Shown here piece by piece: positions 10,135 through 21,245 of a stretch of DNA of 64,000 bases (the first letter of the stretch is position 1; each line of letters begins with the position of its first letter). Origin of the DNA: Trichobilharzia szidati. Taxonomy: Eukaryota > Platyhelminthes > Trematoda > Strigeidida > Schistosomatidae. Position numbers and translations under genes: made by a program. Under the pieces are notes generated by a model. The model was not told the DNA's origin, made no database searches, and worked only from the letters and a program-made list of their open reading frames with translations. Location: contig OX235271.1 of NCBI GenBank assembly GCA_944472155.2, forward strand, positions 27,722,977 to 27,786,976, given 5' to 3'.

Positions 10135-10689
10135 CTGTGTTAAAAAGAATGAATATATATATATATCAATTATTACCAATGGTCATTTGATTATTGACTA
10201 TCTCATATGAATGGCTCTATTTTTCAATAACTACTTATTAGAATAAAGAGAATAAATGACTGAAGAGACTGGGGACACTGCTCATTGTGTGGTTAATAGG
10301 CAATTAAAGTGTACATGAACCCACCCCACTTTCGTCCACCATACTTGGCCCGTGTTCCAAGCAACAGAGACAATGTTAAGAGCGAAACCTATGACTTGCT
10401 TTGTTATTAACAACATAATTTAGGCTCTTTTATTTCTCTCTTATTTTGTATTCTATAGTGAACTCCTTCTCAAACATACTTAGCTACCTAAATTATTAAC
10501 ATTGGCTTACTTTTTTGTACTTTACTATATTCCTTCTTTTGAGTATCTACTGGTTCCGACTATATTAGCACTAAGAGTAGTGTAAAATTTCCCTGTCATT
10601 AACCATCATGTAATTATTAGTTTTGTGGTTGTTTTTTCTTATTTTCTATACTTTTCGGCAATATTAAACTGACAATCATTGGTTGTGAA
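10135..10689. other. Intron upstream of a PDE9 exon, no recognised feature
   Basis: Contains the polypyrimidine/acceptor region of the exon at 9978-10134 (next to 10135), an (AT)n tract near 10151-10166, and otherwise unique-looking AT-rich DNA. Confidence 0.45.
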
Positions 10690-11203
10690 CGCCATAGTCA
10701 CCACCTTAAAATTTTGTATCATTCAGGATTACTCACACTACCACTAGAAACACTGCATTAGACCTGACAATAAAAAACAAAACAACAACCCTGAAATGTT
10801 ATTTTATGATTGTTTAGAGTTGGTTCAACCAAATTAACTGACCATCTTGGCGATAAACATTCTTAATTATCATTTCATAACTTCTTGTATGACTATAGCT
10901 TTACTGTCACCATGCATAATCATATCATAGCTTCCATTACCCAATACTGAGATATTATTATATGATGTTTATTTTTCTTTCTACTTCTTGGTATTTTTTC
11001 GCATTTATAATTATTTTGTGTTTATCCTATTTTTTTCTGCTGTTGGTGTCTTTAGATTTATTTATTTATTTTGTTTGTTTAATACTCCTTTTAAATGCTT
11101 GTAAAATTAGATGCAAATATTGTAGATATGTGCTGAAAATTCCACACTGTACCACTAGTACTGTTTCTGGAATAAAGCAAATTATTATTATTATTACTCT
11201 TTT
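10690..11203 (+). repeat. CR1-like LINE 3' untranslated region
   Basis: Matches 29576-29878 along most of its length (for example gcatttataattattttgtg and accactagtactgtttctgg). It ends with the CR1-type tail: gtgctgaaaattccacac, then gaataaagcaaattatta repeats. No ORF2 remains; the 84-codon frame here is low-complexity and not a gene. Confidence 0.7.
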
Positions 11204-11412
11204 CTTCATTCCTTAGCATTCCGAGTGGAAAGTAGGGTTTCAGCCTGAGCTTTGAACGTTCAGTAGCAGTGGTGTTATTTTACGGAGTGTGGTTGTTAGA
11301 CCCGTGTTCAACCTTCCCTGTTTCTAGGGCTTGCTACCGCCTGGGTAAGGTTTAGAAGTTCATCGCCCCGAAATCAAACGCCAGACCATTGACTGAACCA
11401 TCAACGCTCCAG
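11204..11412 (-). repeat. SINE-A copy, degraded head
   Basis: Minus-strand tail (attccttagcattccgag), body (gttcagtagcagtggtgtta) and a weak tRNA-like head near 11375-11410. It lies immediately after the CR1 3' end. Confidence 0.65.
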
Positions 11413-11789
11413 TTACTACCTGATATTAGCCTATAGGTCTATATTCGTCATAGATAGCCTCATCACTGGTTAAGAACATGCTCTGCTACAACTGTGATGA
11501 GAAAGTGTGATCGGACAGTTATTGTGTAAGTATTACACTGCGTACAATGGTCGTATTCATACAGTGGTGATCTAATTAGCGAAAAAGGGGCCCAAAATCC
11601 GGTAGATTCAGAGACAAGTCAGTAATCTGAAGTTATTCGGTTTGAATCTCACTATGGTGTTCTCACCAGAGATAATTTATTCAAGTTGAATTTCCTCAGG
11701 AAATAATTAATATCAATTAGAGAATCACTGAAAACCAAAAAGTACTGGATAGATGCTTTGGTCTGATTTGAGAATTCTCAACCCTACTC

Positions 11790-12745
11790 AACCATGATCT
11801 GAGGAAGGATTGAATTGACAACCTTGAGATCCACTGAAGACACACTTGATGAAGAAGAAAGAAAGTTGACACAAACTCTGGTTGATAACAATTATCTAGA
11901 CAAGTTCATCAGGAGATATAAATTAGTCAGAACACCAAGACCCACTCTCCAACTCGTCCCTAAGAAAGACGTGTACATCAAGCTACCCTATATGGGGCAT
12001 CAAAGCAGCTTGACAACTGGACAAAGACTGAACGCTGCTGTCAAAAAAACTTTTTATGCAGCCAATATCATAATAATAGAGAATGTAAAGCCAATATATC
12101 TATCTAAGCCCTTCGAACATGCAAAAAATGACGTCACATCCCACTGTATTTACCAATTTGAATGTACGTGTGGACACATACATAGGGAGGACTCATCGAT
12201 CTCTGCTGTTAAGGGTTTCAGTGAATATTCCTAAATGGCTCCAGAAACAAATGGAATTTTCAGAACCCATTAATGGTGAGAACAGGAGACCTAGCTCTTC
12301 TATTGCGAAACATATCATAGAGACAGGACATATAATTGACGTTAACAGATCTTTTAAACCTATCTATAAAACATGTTTGTGGTGTATCCCAAAGTTTAGG
12401 GAAGCCCTATCTGGCAATTAGGAAGTTTGAACCACCTTTATGCTTTCAAAGCAACAGTTCGTCATCACAACAAACCTTCCTTGGTAAACTTTGTTTCGAT
12501 ACCAGTGTAGATGCACTATTACCTCTGTTACTTAGTTTAGTGTTCTTCATTGTTATTTTGACCTTCAATATATCCCTTTAACTTGATCCAAGTCTATTTT
12601 CTCACCTCTTAACTCTTTATTAATTTCATATATATTCCTATGACAAGTCCGTGTGTGATCAGATTGTTCGAAATGTGTTGTGCACAAATACATTACACGA
12701 TTCAGACAAATTACGTCTTCTTATCTAAATTCATAAAAGGAACTG
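11790..12745 (+). mobile_element. Penelope-like element, C-terminal part (family B)
   Basis: Decayed end of a Penelope-type ORF. A first frame (from 11815: STEDTLDEEERKLTQTLVD through FEHAKNDVTSHCIYQFECTC) runs into the GIY-YIG endonuclease. An overlapping frame (from 12119) continues it (THRSLLLRVSVNIPKWLQKQ, then SSIAKHIIETGH). The CIYQFECTCG start of the GIY-YIG domain is present. The 3' non-coding end (agattgttcgaaatgtgttg, then cacgattcagacaaattacg) is shared with 39300-40925 and 49080-50080. At least one frameshift; reverse transcriptase missing. Confidence 0.82.
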
Positions 12746-13595
12746 ATTGTTTTAAATTATCCCTCTAGTCGCATGCTGATGAAAACAACTCTCCAGTGGT
12801 TCTTAGTCTTCAGTTATTCTCCAATTAATGACAGTTTGTGATCGGATCTATCTTGAAATCATCCAAATTCACAAACACCAACACTTCATTCTTTATTTTA
12901 GTCGAATAAGAAGACGATGATCAGATTGCTTCTCTCCTGCATAGAATTCATTCACTTCTGTACGTAGATAAATAAAATGCGCTTATGAAGAATACTGACA
13001 TGGTATTTTCATAAAGTTCTCAACTTATATCAGAGAATATAAAGTCTTTGTGTGTGTTGGCCAGGTCCCAGTGTCCGAATGGTTTACTGTGGGCCAGCTG
13101 CTTAAAACTTGGGCTACCAAAAGCTTCGATCACTATGCTGCATATCATTTCTCTTGTTCAGTTTGTTTTAATCTACTACAACCTGATCCTTAGTGGTATT
13201 ATTTACTCTTTCCAGGATCTAAAATGTTTACAAACTGCTGATTTAACTAGTTTCTACTAAACTTGAGAAAAAGCCTAATTGTGATTGCTAACGGTATCTG
13301 AATTAATCGGATAACTGCTCCTATATCCTTGGGTCTCAAAATGTACTCCTGAACTTTTTATAATTGGCTTTCAACCGAACGTCATGCATTTCTGGAAGGA
13401 GACAACGAATAAATATCATTATGATGGATTGGTATGCGCTTCAGATGAGACAGCATAGGGTCACACAATCTACTGTCAGTTAGTTTTTTTTATTTGAAGG
13501 CCATGGACGGAGAGTAAATATGATAGAGTGCACTCCTGGAAATTATGTACATTATATAAACACTCTCTAGAATAAAGCTATTATAATTATTGTAA
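12746..13595. other. Intron with a possible LINE tail
   Basis: Mostly unrecognised. Near 13555-13595 the sequence aataaagctattataattat resembles the 3' tail of CR1-like LINEs on the plus strand, but no matching body was identified. The small frame at 13048-13260 is not supported. Confidence 0.35.
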
Positions 13596-13745
13596 CTCGA
13601 AGCTCTTGGGTTCGAACTCTAGTGGGCGCGTGCCAGTGAAGAGTCCCAAACTAGGACGAAACAGCTATCCAATGCTCCATGGTCTTCCAAAGGTTCTCTT
13701 AGTGATATCAGCTTGTCATCAAACCTGTAACATACAATCAGTTTT
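13596..13745 (+). repeat. Smα-like hammerhead SINE, 5' truncated
   Basis: Begins at tRNA-like box B (gggttcgaactc), then the hammerhead region (about 13628-13676) with a clean stem II (GTCC/GGAC) and GAAA. The core position C3 is G and the stem I arms no longer match well. The tail runs to about 13745. Confidence 0.75.
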
Positions 13746-13849
13746 ATTCACACAATGGAAACTATTCTGATAAGAACTCAGCAAACGAACGACAGGATAA
13801 TCATTTAGACTGAGTGTTGTGGCTTTCTGCTTCTCTTTAAATAATGGCT

Positions 13850-15040
13850 TTAGTTATCGCCACATTACGGATCATCATTGAACAAAGCTTGGAATGGCAG
13901 TCACCTCTCTCAACATCTCAACTTCATCGACTTTGAAAAGGCCTTCAATAGCGTCGATCGAGAGGTGCTTTGGCAACTACTTCGCTACTACGGGCTGCCA
14001 CCGACAATTATACATCTCATCCACCAGCTGTACAACAATGCTGCATGCCAAGTAATCCACAATGGGAAACTTACGGAATCCTTCGAAGTGAGGACAGCAG
14101 TAAGACAAGCTAGCTGACTACTATCGCAAATGATTTTCCTGATTGCAGTAGATTGGATAATGCGACAAACAGCGGGCAATGAGGAAACGGGCATAAAATG
14201 GACTCACACAAAGAACTTGGAGGATCTGGACTTCGTCGATGATATATGTCTGATTTCCCACAAACTGGAAGATATGCAAGCGAAAAGCAACAAGTTGGCA
14301 GAAGAAGCATAAAAGATAGGAGAGACTTCAGGTGAACATCGAGAAAACAGAGAGGACGAAGATTCCTGGCCAACAGCACCAACAGCAACAACAACAGACA
14401 ACAATCAGCATAAATGGAAGGAACCTGAAAGAAACAACCTCTTTTACCTACCTGAGAAGCATCGTTTCAACTACAGGCGGACAGAACTGACGAGGATATC
14501 TAAGCAAGAATCGGAAAAGCAAGACAAGCTTTCATTACTCTCAAGTCTGTGTGGAGGTCAACAGCATTCAGAATCAAAAATAAGATCCACATTTCAACTC
14601 CAATCTGAACTCAGTGCTACTCACTATACGGATCAGAGACTTGGCCAGCGCGTCATAAAGAGCATCTTTAACAAACTACACACCTTCATTGACAGTTGTC
14701 TTCGCTCAATATCACTCAAGATCAGATGGCCGGCCAGAAAAGTTCAGCAATAGTGAGGGATCTCTACGAGCGACCCAACCCAGCAGGAACCGATTGTGAA
14801 AGAAATAGGCAGAAAGAAATGGAGAGGGATTGACCATACTCTAAGGAAGCCAAGCACCAGACTAGCCCCCGAGTGGAACGCGAAATGGAAGCGGTGACTT
14901 GGAGGAGGTCATTTGAAGAGGAGATGAAAGCGTGTGGGCATACTTGGAGCCAGGTGAAGACTCTAGCTGAGAACCGAACGCAATGGAGACACACGGCTGA
15001 AGCCGTATGTTCCTCTAGTAATTAAAGGAAACAATAATAA
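13850..15040 (+). mobile_element. RTE-like LINE, 5' truncated
   Basis: Starts in the reverse transcriptase before motif A (HLNFIDFEKAFNSVDREVLW, catalytic Asp in FIDFEKAF) and runs to the 3' tail (tatgttcctctagtaat). A deletion between 14110 and 14125 joins the B-motif region directly to MIFLIAVDWIMRQT. Motif C reads LDFVDDICLISHKL, retaining both Asp residues. A stop and frameshifts follow. Nearest relatives in the window are 8026-8998 and 20570-21245. Confidence 0.87.
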
Positions 15041-15057
15041 TGATACTCTCTGTAACT

Positions 15058-15252
15058 CATGTGCGTCGGTGGCACAGTGGTTAGGACTCTCGCCGACCAT
15101 GCACATGGTCCGAGGTTCGAACCCCTACCGACGCACACCCGATATCTATGGTCGGCCTGGAAAATTTGGGCTACCGATATCCATGCTGAAAATTCCATAC
15201 TTGTACTGAAAATACGGTGTGGCATCAAGCTGTAATCAAAAATAAAAAAATA
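15058..15252 (+). repeat. SINE-B copy (tRNA head, CR1-like tail)
   Basis: A tRNA-derived repeat distinct from SINE-A. Box A (tggcacagtggttaggac) at about 15070-15087, box B (gaggttcgaacccc) at about 15111-15124. The body contains atctatggtcggcctgg. The tail (ccatgctgaaaattccatac, then aatacggtgtgg) resembles the CR1 3' end at 16100-16160. Other copies are at 50168-50365 and 53463-53665, all on the plus strand. Confidence 0.85.
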
Positions 15253-15483
15253 AAATGAATAAAAATAAATATAATGCTAGGTTCAAAAGACGTTTTATTA
15301 AATTATGTTTTTCCCTTGGGTACCGAGCGGAACATGGCGCTTCAGAAGCCCATCTCTATTTGACTATGTACACCGCAATCGTTTCAGCTCAATCTTCGAC
15401 CGCCGATGAGCTCGCATTTCCTCCTATTCAAACGATTACCCCCCCCCAGTCTCAGTTGGACACAGGCCTAACTCGTCGTTTCC

Positions 15484-16165
15484 GATTCGGGTATAACCCA
15501 ATCTCTTCTCATACAATTTATTAATTCATGTGTTTTGCCCATCATTCTTTATTGTTCTCCATTATTCTTCCCTGGGCTACTCAAAAAAGACCATATAATA
15601 CTACGGAGAACATTGAGGGCTGTAAGTAGGGTCAGTGCTATCCCTTTGACTCAACTAACTGACACTGTTGTCAATAGGCATATGAATTCTTGTAAACAGT
15701 TAGCTAAAGTTATCTTGTTTGATAGTGAACATCCTCTTTATTCACATTTGTTTCCTTGTATCTCTTCGGGTAAGACCAGAAGAAATTTCATAAACATTTA
15801 TGCTCGTAATACAAAATATAAAAATTCGACCGTACCATATTTGGCACGAGTATTGTGTGAAGAGACGAATAACAGAAAAGAACTTTTACAACTTTTAAAT
15901 CATTAACTAAACTATAAAATGTAATGATGCATATTATTGCATGTGTGATTTGTTATATTATTTATTTATTATTCACTATGACCTAGCAATGGTGTGATTT
16001 TGTTGGGGTTTTTTATTTTTCCTATTAACTATCATATTTTTAAAATTTTATATATTTATATAATTATAAAAAGAGCTAAACCAATGCAATATGTAAAATG
16101 AAACGCTGAAAATTCCATGCTGTAAATTGTTATTGTTGTGGAATAAAGTAATTATTAATATTAAG
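15484..16165 (+). mobile_element. CR1-like LINE, ORF2 C-terminus and 3' end
   Basis: A 5'-truncated copy with an open 123-codon frame (15535-15906: PGLLKKDHIILRRTLRAVSR through ARVLCEETNNRKELLQLLNH). It is almost identical to residues 71-194 of the frame at 37505-38089, so this is a young family. The 3' untranslated region ends gaaacgctgaaaattccatg and gaataaagtaattatta. The C-terminal domain has no known catalytic role. Confidence 0.88.
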
Positions 16166-16179
16166 ACCCTGGTGCACGA

Positions 16180-16450
16180 TTTCACTTAACAGTCTCATCA
16201 GCGTATGGTCAATCCATCACCACATATGCTGATTGGTTGATTCGCTGCCACAGTTCCCTGTTGTTGCTGATACTTTCTGGTCTTCAGTATTGAGCAAAGG
16301 CAGACATTGATGAATGCATGCAGTCTTTTTGAAACGCTCTTCGTGAGGTTTGCACCAAGTCTATGATCCACATAGAATCACTGACTGACTTGGCAGGAGT
16401 GTTCAAAATTTAGATCTTGTTCTTTATACTGAAAAGCACGTTTTGATTTC
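16180..16450 (-). repeat. RTE-like LINE remnant
   Basis: A worn minus-strand fragment of the late ORF2/3' region. Segments complementary to ccagaaagtatcagcaac, aaagactgcatgcattcat and aagaacaagatct line up with 3540-3760 and 52700-52960. Confidence 0.55.
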
Positions 16451-16514
16451 TTCACTAAACCACAAAATTCTTGTTTCATATGTTTATGGACACCTGGCTC
16501 TTTCTAGATTGATA

Positions 16515-16605
16515 CTCTTCGGCAGTACTCACACACCGAAGTTCAAACAAGGGAACCTCTAGTTACACATTCGGACCAAATCCAATGATCTGTGATTTCC
16601 ACCTT
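16515..16605 (-). repeat. Smα-like remnant
   Basis: Short minus-strand relic: ggcagtactcacacaccg, gaagttcaaac (box B relic) and accaaatccaatgatc. The hammerhead is not preserved. Confidence 0.4.
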
Positions 16606-16675
16606 AGAACAAGAGAAAATGGTTGATATTCACTGTGTGTTAATTCTTTCTATTGAAGAATAGTCATATTCGTAT

Positions 16676-16955
16676 TGTAACAACAGAAGACAAGGGCCAG
16701 ACAGAACGTTTATTACGGAAAATCAACACGTATTTATAGATTTTGATGTAAATTATTGTAGGTTAATGTTAGTAGAAAATACAGTCTGTTGATTGGTTGT
16801 TTCTCACACAAAGTTAACCTTGCATCTCTTGTGGCTGTGTCAGTTCATCTATATGTTAACTGTATCCGCCTGTCCATCTTGACCTTGTTTTCACATGACT
16901 AACATTGACCTCAATTACTGTCAACCAATTCGACTAGCAACCATCTTTCACCACA
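16676..16955 (+). repeat. Solo LTR
   Basis: A 280-bp unit starting TGTAACAACAG and ending CACCACA, flanked by a perfect 4-bp duplication (gtat at 16672-16675 and 16956-16959). An inverted copy with its own duplication lies at 26152-26435. TG...CA ends, a 4-bp duplication and lack of internal sequence fit a solo LTR of a Ty3/gypsy-like element. It contains an aataaacgt-like stretch on the complementary strand. It is unrelated to the 65-bp LTRs at 4253 and 6734. Confidence 0.85.
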
Positions 16956-17114
16956 GTATTATCTGCTATGATAATCTGATTAAAATTTCCCACTCTGAGA
17001 TTGTCAGACTTGGTCATTATTACGGAGAAAACTTCATTCTTACCCGATATCTCTCACTACCATGGTGAGTGATATGAAAGTACTGCAACTTATGACTATG
17101 CACATTATTAATAA

Positions 17115-17348
17115 ATCAGTGGTTCAGCAATACAATCCTCGCCAGCAGCGCATGAGGTCTAGGTTAGATTCCCCACTAACACACTCCTAAAGACCATCTG
17201 TTTCGCTAACCTGTAAAAATCCCAGAAAATAGGAAGGGTGGGACGTGATTTCGGCAAGCCTACCCTTTGAAAGCGGCACCATTACTGGTAAAACGTCAAA
17301 GTCTGCAGCCCTGAAGTCCCATGTTCTACTCGGAACGCAAAGGAATTC
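17115..17348 (+). repeat. SINE-A copy
   Basis: Plus-strand copy: a worn tRNA-like head (gtggttcagcaatacaatcc, then ggttagattccc), the body, and a good tail (gaagtcccatgttctactcg, then gaacgcaaaggaat). Confidence 0.72.
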
Positions 17349-17717
17349 AGAAAACAAAACATTAAATCATTTCAAAGAAAGACGACTGGTATTCCTCCAT
17401 TTCTCTGGAAGATTAATCATCGTCTAGATTATCCAGTTACTAAGTAACCCATCAGAATAAACTTAATTAACACCAGCTAGAAATGGAACTGATAACAGTA
17501 AACATTAGAAATGAAGGAACCTAAGGTCTAGGATCATCATCAGTTATATTGATTCTCAAGGGATGTTTAAATCCCAACCTTGGTGTCATATTATACAATA
17601 ATTTTAAAGATTAATCACTGATTTGACACTCTGATGAATAAAATTCTATCCGGAAAAAAGGAAATTTAAGAATTTTCTATAGTTTGGTTTGTAAGGATTA
17701 ATTTTGTTTTTACGAGT

Positions 17718-17899
17718 TGACAACGGATTGATATCAGTTAGAGAGCCATTGAAAACCAGCACTGGAGTACTGGACAGCTGCTGTTTCAACCTAGTTTTGG
17801 GAATCATCGGCAGTACGCACCTACTGGAGTTCGAACCCAGGACCTTCCGGTTCAATTGCCCATGAATTCTAACTTCTACCAATTCGTGACTTAGCGCAA
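17718..17899 (-). repeat. Smα-like hammerhead SINE (left arm of an inverted pair)
   Basis: Minus-strand copy missing the 5' leader. Box B complement (gttcgaacccagg) at about 17829-17841. The hammerhead lies at about 17763-17817 with C4 in place of U4 in the core, TTCC/GGTT in place of a good stem II, and CAG-CAG-CTG as stem III with a three-base loop. It faces the plus copy starting at 17900. Confidence 0.78.
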
Positions 17900-18085
17900 C
17901 CCCAGTGGGTGAATGGTATACGAGCCAGCTTGCCTTGTAACCGGAAGGTCCTGGGTTCGAATTCCAGTGGGTGCGTACTGCCGATGATTCCCAAAACTAG
18001 GATGAAACAGCAGCTGTCCAGTACTCCATTGCTGGTTTTCAATGGTTCTCTAACTGATATCAATCCTTTTTCAACTCGTAAAAAT
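17900..18085 (+). repeat. Smα-like hammerhead SINE (right arm of an inverted pair)
   Basis: Plus-strand copy from box A (ccagtgggtgaatggtatac) through box B (gggttcgaattcc), hammerhead and tail. It shares the same private differences as the minus-strand copy at 17718-17899 (core CCGATGA, stem III CAGCAGCTG), so the pair shares a recent common source. Confidence 0.8.
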
Positions 18086-18475
18086 ATAAGAATGTTATAA
18101 ACCTTGGCATTTATTATTGCCTCATATGAATACTCGGAAACTACTCGTACCGAACAGTAGTGTTTGCTAGCCAGATAACAGAAGTCATCTAAATACCAGA
18201 CGGACATTTGGATAGTTTTTGCTGCAAGGATAGATTCACGCATATGCAGCAGCCGATTCATTTGCAGCCACACAAACTACAGTCAACTAACTGCGTAAAC
18301 TGACAATACGACGAATCAAATTCACCACCTTCAAATTACACATTTCGAGGTGACACTTCACCACAGTTTCTCAAGGGAAACCAAAATATTTTTAGTCTGC
18401 TTGATACTATAAATGACAATCAAGAAAGCATGTATATTTGCATGAGGGTACATGCTACTAATTGATCGATATTAT
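18086..18475. repeat. Dispersed repeat of unknown type
   Basis: Short stretches recur elsewhere. The cagtagtgtttgctagccag region resembles 21850-21870. The block tctgcttgatactataaatg, followed by acaatcaagaaag, resembles 46806-46850, where it serves as the undisturbed version of the target of the SINE-C insertion. No coding capacity seen. Confidence 0.4.
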
Positions 18476-19084
18476 TTATTATTATTATTATTTCCTTAAA
18501 TTCCTAGAGGAACATAGGGCTTCAGCCGTGAGTCTCCGTTGCGTTCGGTTCTCTGTCAAAGTTTTCACCTGGTCACTCTTGTACGACCAACTAGCCGCCT
18601 CCCTTTCGAGTTCCACTCGAGCAATGGCTTGTCTAGTGATGTCACTTGATGATTTGTTTCCTCAGAGTATGGCCAGCCAATCCATCTCCATTTATTCCTG
18701 ACTATTTGTTTCACAATCAGTTCCTGCTCGGTTGGTTCGCTCACTGCCAGAGATCTATGTTTCTGATCTTTTCTGGTCCGCCATCTGATCTTGAGTGGTA
18801 TTGAACGAAGACAACTGTTAATGAAGGTCTGTAGTTTGTTTGAGATTCTCTTTATGACGCGCAGTGCAAGTCTCTGATCCGTATGTTAAGTGGCACTGAC
18901 TTCACATTGAAGTTGAAAACCCGGATCTTATTTTCCATGCTGAGTGCTGTTGATCTTCACACAGACTTGAGAGTAATGAAAGCTTGTCTTGCTTCTCCGA
19001 TTCTTGCTTTGATATCCTCATCAGTTCCGTCTGCCTGTAATTGAAACGATGCTTCTCAGGTAGGTAAAGAAGGTTGTTGTAGTT
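18476..19084 (-). mobile_element. RTE-like LINE 3' fragment
   Basis: Minus-strand copy of the last 600 bases of the RTE family. On the plus strand it begins with the reversed tail (attattattattatttcc, cctagaggaacatagggc) and ends at ctgagaag-complement sequence near 19060. Its 5' truncation point nearly equals that of the plus copy at 20570-21245. Confidence 0.85.
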
Positions 19085-19261
19085 GTTCCTTTACAAGTCT
19101 TAAACCACTGAGTTTTGGTTATACTTAATTACTGATTTAAAGTGTGTGTGTGAAGAAGGCGTACACCAGTCTACTGGATCATTATACCAAGGTCATATGT
19201 ATGTGAAAAATTATTCCTAATTTCGCGCAATTATTTTGCAGCAATTTGATTGATTTTAAGT

Positions 19262-19440
19262 CCAGTGACAAAATGACTTCAACTAAAGAACCATCGAAAT
19301 CCAGCCTTTTCGTCTTAGTTCGGGACTTAACGACATTACGCACTATTGATTCCACTAAGGATTGAGTTCAAGACCTTCAGGTTACAACGCGAGCCCGTTT
19401 ACACTGAACCACCAGGACGGAATCCCATGCCTCATCAATT
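19262..19440 (-). repeat. Smα-like SINE, worn (left arm of an inverted pair)
   Basis: Degraded minus-strand copy: box B relic gttcaagaccttcagg, box A relic gaaccaccaggacgg, hammerhead region near 19290-19345 not preserved (ttcgtcttagttcgggactt only partly folds). It is followed directly by a full plus-strand copy. Confidence 0.65.
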
Positions 19441-19832
19441 CTAACTCCTATCAGTGAGATGCTCACTAGCGACTTGCCCTATTCAGGTAGGTAGTTACCT
19501 GGGGTTCTAGTGAGAAATCGTGACCAGTAGGGGGCAGCAGGTAGGGTGTGAGGACAAATACTCGCCAAAGACATTGGCTAGGGGTCTCGTTATGTCGTGA
19601 ATTGGCAGAAGTTAGAATTCATGGGATGGCCATTGGATCGTGTCCCAGTGGCTTAATGGTATACGAGCTCGCCTTGTAATCAGAATGTCCTGGATTCAAA
19701 TCCCGGTGGGTGCGTACTGCTGAAGAGTCCCAAACTAGTGTGACGAAACAGCTGTGCAGTACTCCCTGCAGGTTTTCCAATGGTTCTCTAACTAATGTCA
19801 GCTCATGATTAAAATCCTGTAACTCCTTTCTA
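19441..19832 (+). repeat. Smα-like hammerhead SINE, complete
   Basis: A complete plus-strand copy with the 5' leader (gagatgctcactagcgactt onward), box A (ccagtggcttaatggtatac near 19645), box B (tggattcaaatccc near 19690), hammerhead at 19714-19762 and tail. The core CTGAAGA and GAAA are intact and stem I pairs GTACTG with CAGTAC. The base at the cleavage site (19756) is G, which hammerheads do not cleave, and stem II is interrupted. Confidence 0.85.
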
Positions 19833-20569
19833 TTACGGATAATTAGCAAGTCTCCTAGTCACTATCCCCAATGAGTGTTTGTCCTAACACCCGACGACTT
19901 CATGGACCTTGCTGATGACTACTCCTTAGTAGAAATTCAATAAACTTTACCCTGTCATGAGTCACTTGTGGGCAGCAGACTAATTTTTGAGTGTTACTGA
20001 TAAACATGACTAACCGAGGACAGCAGGACAGATGTTTTGCTCAAACTGTCTCTGCTTATTTTTAGTCAAATTGTTGATGTTATTTCTGTTTATTTTACAA
20101 ATGACTGTCTGACCAGTATAAAAAGATATACCGAAATAGTCACTGTTTATTCACAAAACACATCACTTCTTTGCTGAGTGAACAATATATATCTAGTATG
20201 CTTATTGAATAGAATTAAATTTCAAAACAAGGGATTTGACAGGGAATGAAATTTCACAGCAGTTTAAGTCACCCTTTTAAACATATAATTACAAACTATC
20301 AAAGCAGTATATCTATATCTAGGCTTTATTTTTGGTTACTGGATAATGGGAACTTTTGAATATTTACCGGTTTTCAACACATAAGAGATAGTTAATATGT
20401 CATCGAACATGATTAGTGCTCATGCTTCCCCAGGGGTTGACTGAGTTGAACCATCTTAGACGTATAGTTGATGAATTCAATATCAATTAGTCAGCCATCA
20501 GAAACTCAGTAGTTTAAGACCTGTAAAGGCACTACTACTAGGTATGAGTTTATTTCAAGTACTTATATC
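19833..20569. other. Intron, no recognised feature
   Basis: AT-rich DNA. No coding, tRNA-like or LINE segment recognised. Confidence 0.4.
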
Positions 20570-21245
20570 AACAACCTCTTTTACCTACCTGAGAAGCATC
20601 GTTTCAACTACAGGCGGATAGAACTGACGAGGATATCAAAGCAAGAATCGGAAAAGCAATACAAGCTTTCACTACTCTCAAGTCTCTGTGGAGGTCAACA
20701 GCACTCAGCATCAAAAATAAGATCTGAATTTTCAACTCCAATGTGGAATCCAGTCAGTGCTGCTCACTATACGGATCAGAGACTTGCACTGCGCGTCATA
20801 AACAGCATCTCAAACAAACTACAAACCTTCATTAACGGTTGTCTTCGCTCAATACCACTCAAGATCAGATGGCCAGCTAGCCAGAAATGATCAGGAACAG
20901 AGATCTCTGGCAATGAGCGAACCAACCAATCCAGTAGGAACCGATTGTGAAACAAATAGTCAGGAAGAAATAAAGGGAGATGGATTGGCTGGCCATACTC
21001 TGAGGAAACAATCCATCAAGTGACATCACTAGACAAGCCATTGCTCGAATGGAACCCAAAAGGGAAGCGGCGAGTTGGTCATCATTGCGAGGGTGGGTGA
21101 CTTGGAGGAGGTGATGTGAAGAGGAGATGAAAACATGTGGGCAGACTTGGAGCTAGGTGAAGACTGTAGCAGAGAACCGAACGTAATGGAGACGCACGGC
21201 TGAAGCCCTATGTTCCTCTAGGAATTAAAGGAAACAATAATAATT
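20570..21245 (+). mobile_element. RTE-like LINE 3' fragment
   Basis: A 5'-truncated plus-strand copy starting in the sequence after motif C (cctcttttacctacctgag) and ending with the family tail (tatgttcctctaggaat, then aataataatt). Non-coding decay throughout. Confidence 0.85.

Noticed and set aside
11034..11216. Hydrophobic frame at 10962-11216 resembling a membrane protein
   Set aside because: It lies in a T-rich CR1 3' untranslated region that is repeated at 29576-29878 without a matching frame.
15058..15130. tRNA gene candidates at tRNA-like heads (also 46560-46625, 53463-53530, 61665-61730)
   Set aside because: Box A and box B are present, but the flanking sequence does not close an acceptor stem and anticodon arm properly, and each lies at the head of a repeated element, so they are SINE promoters.
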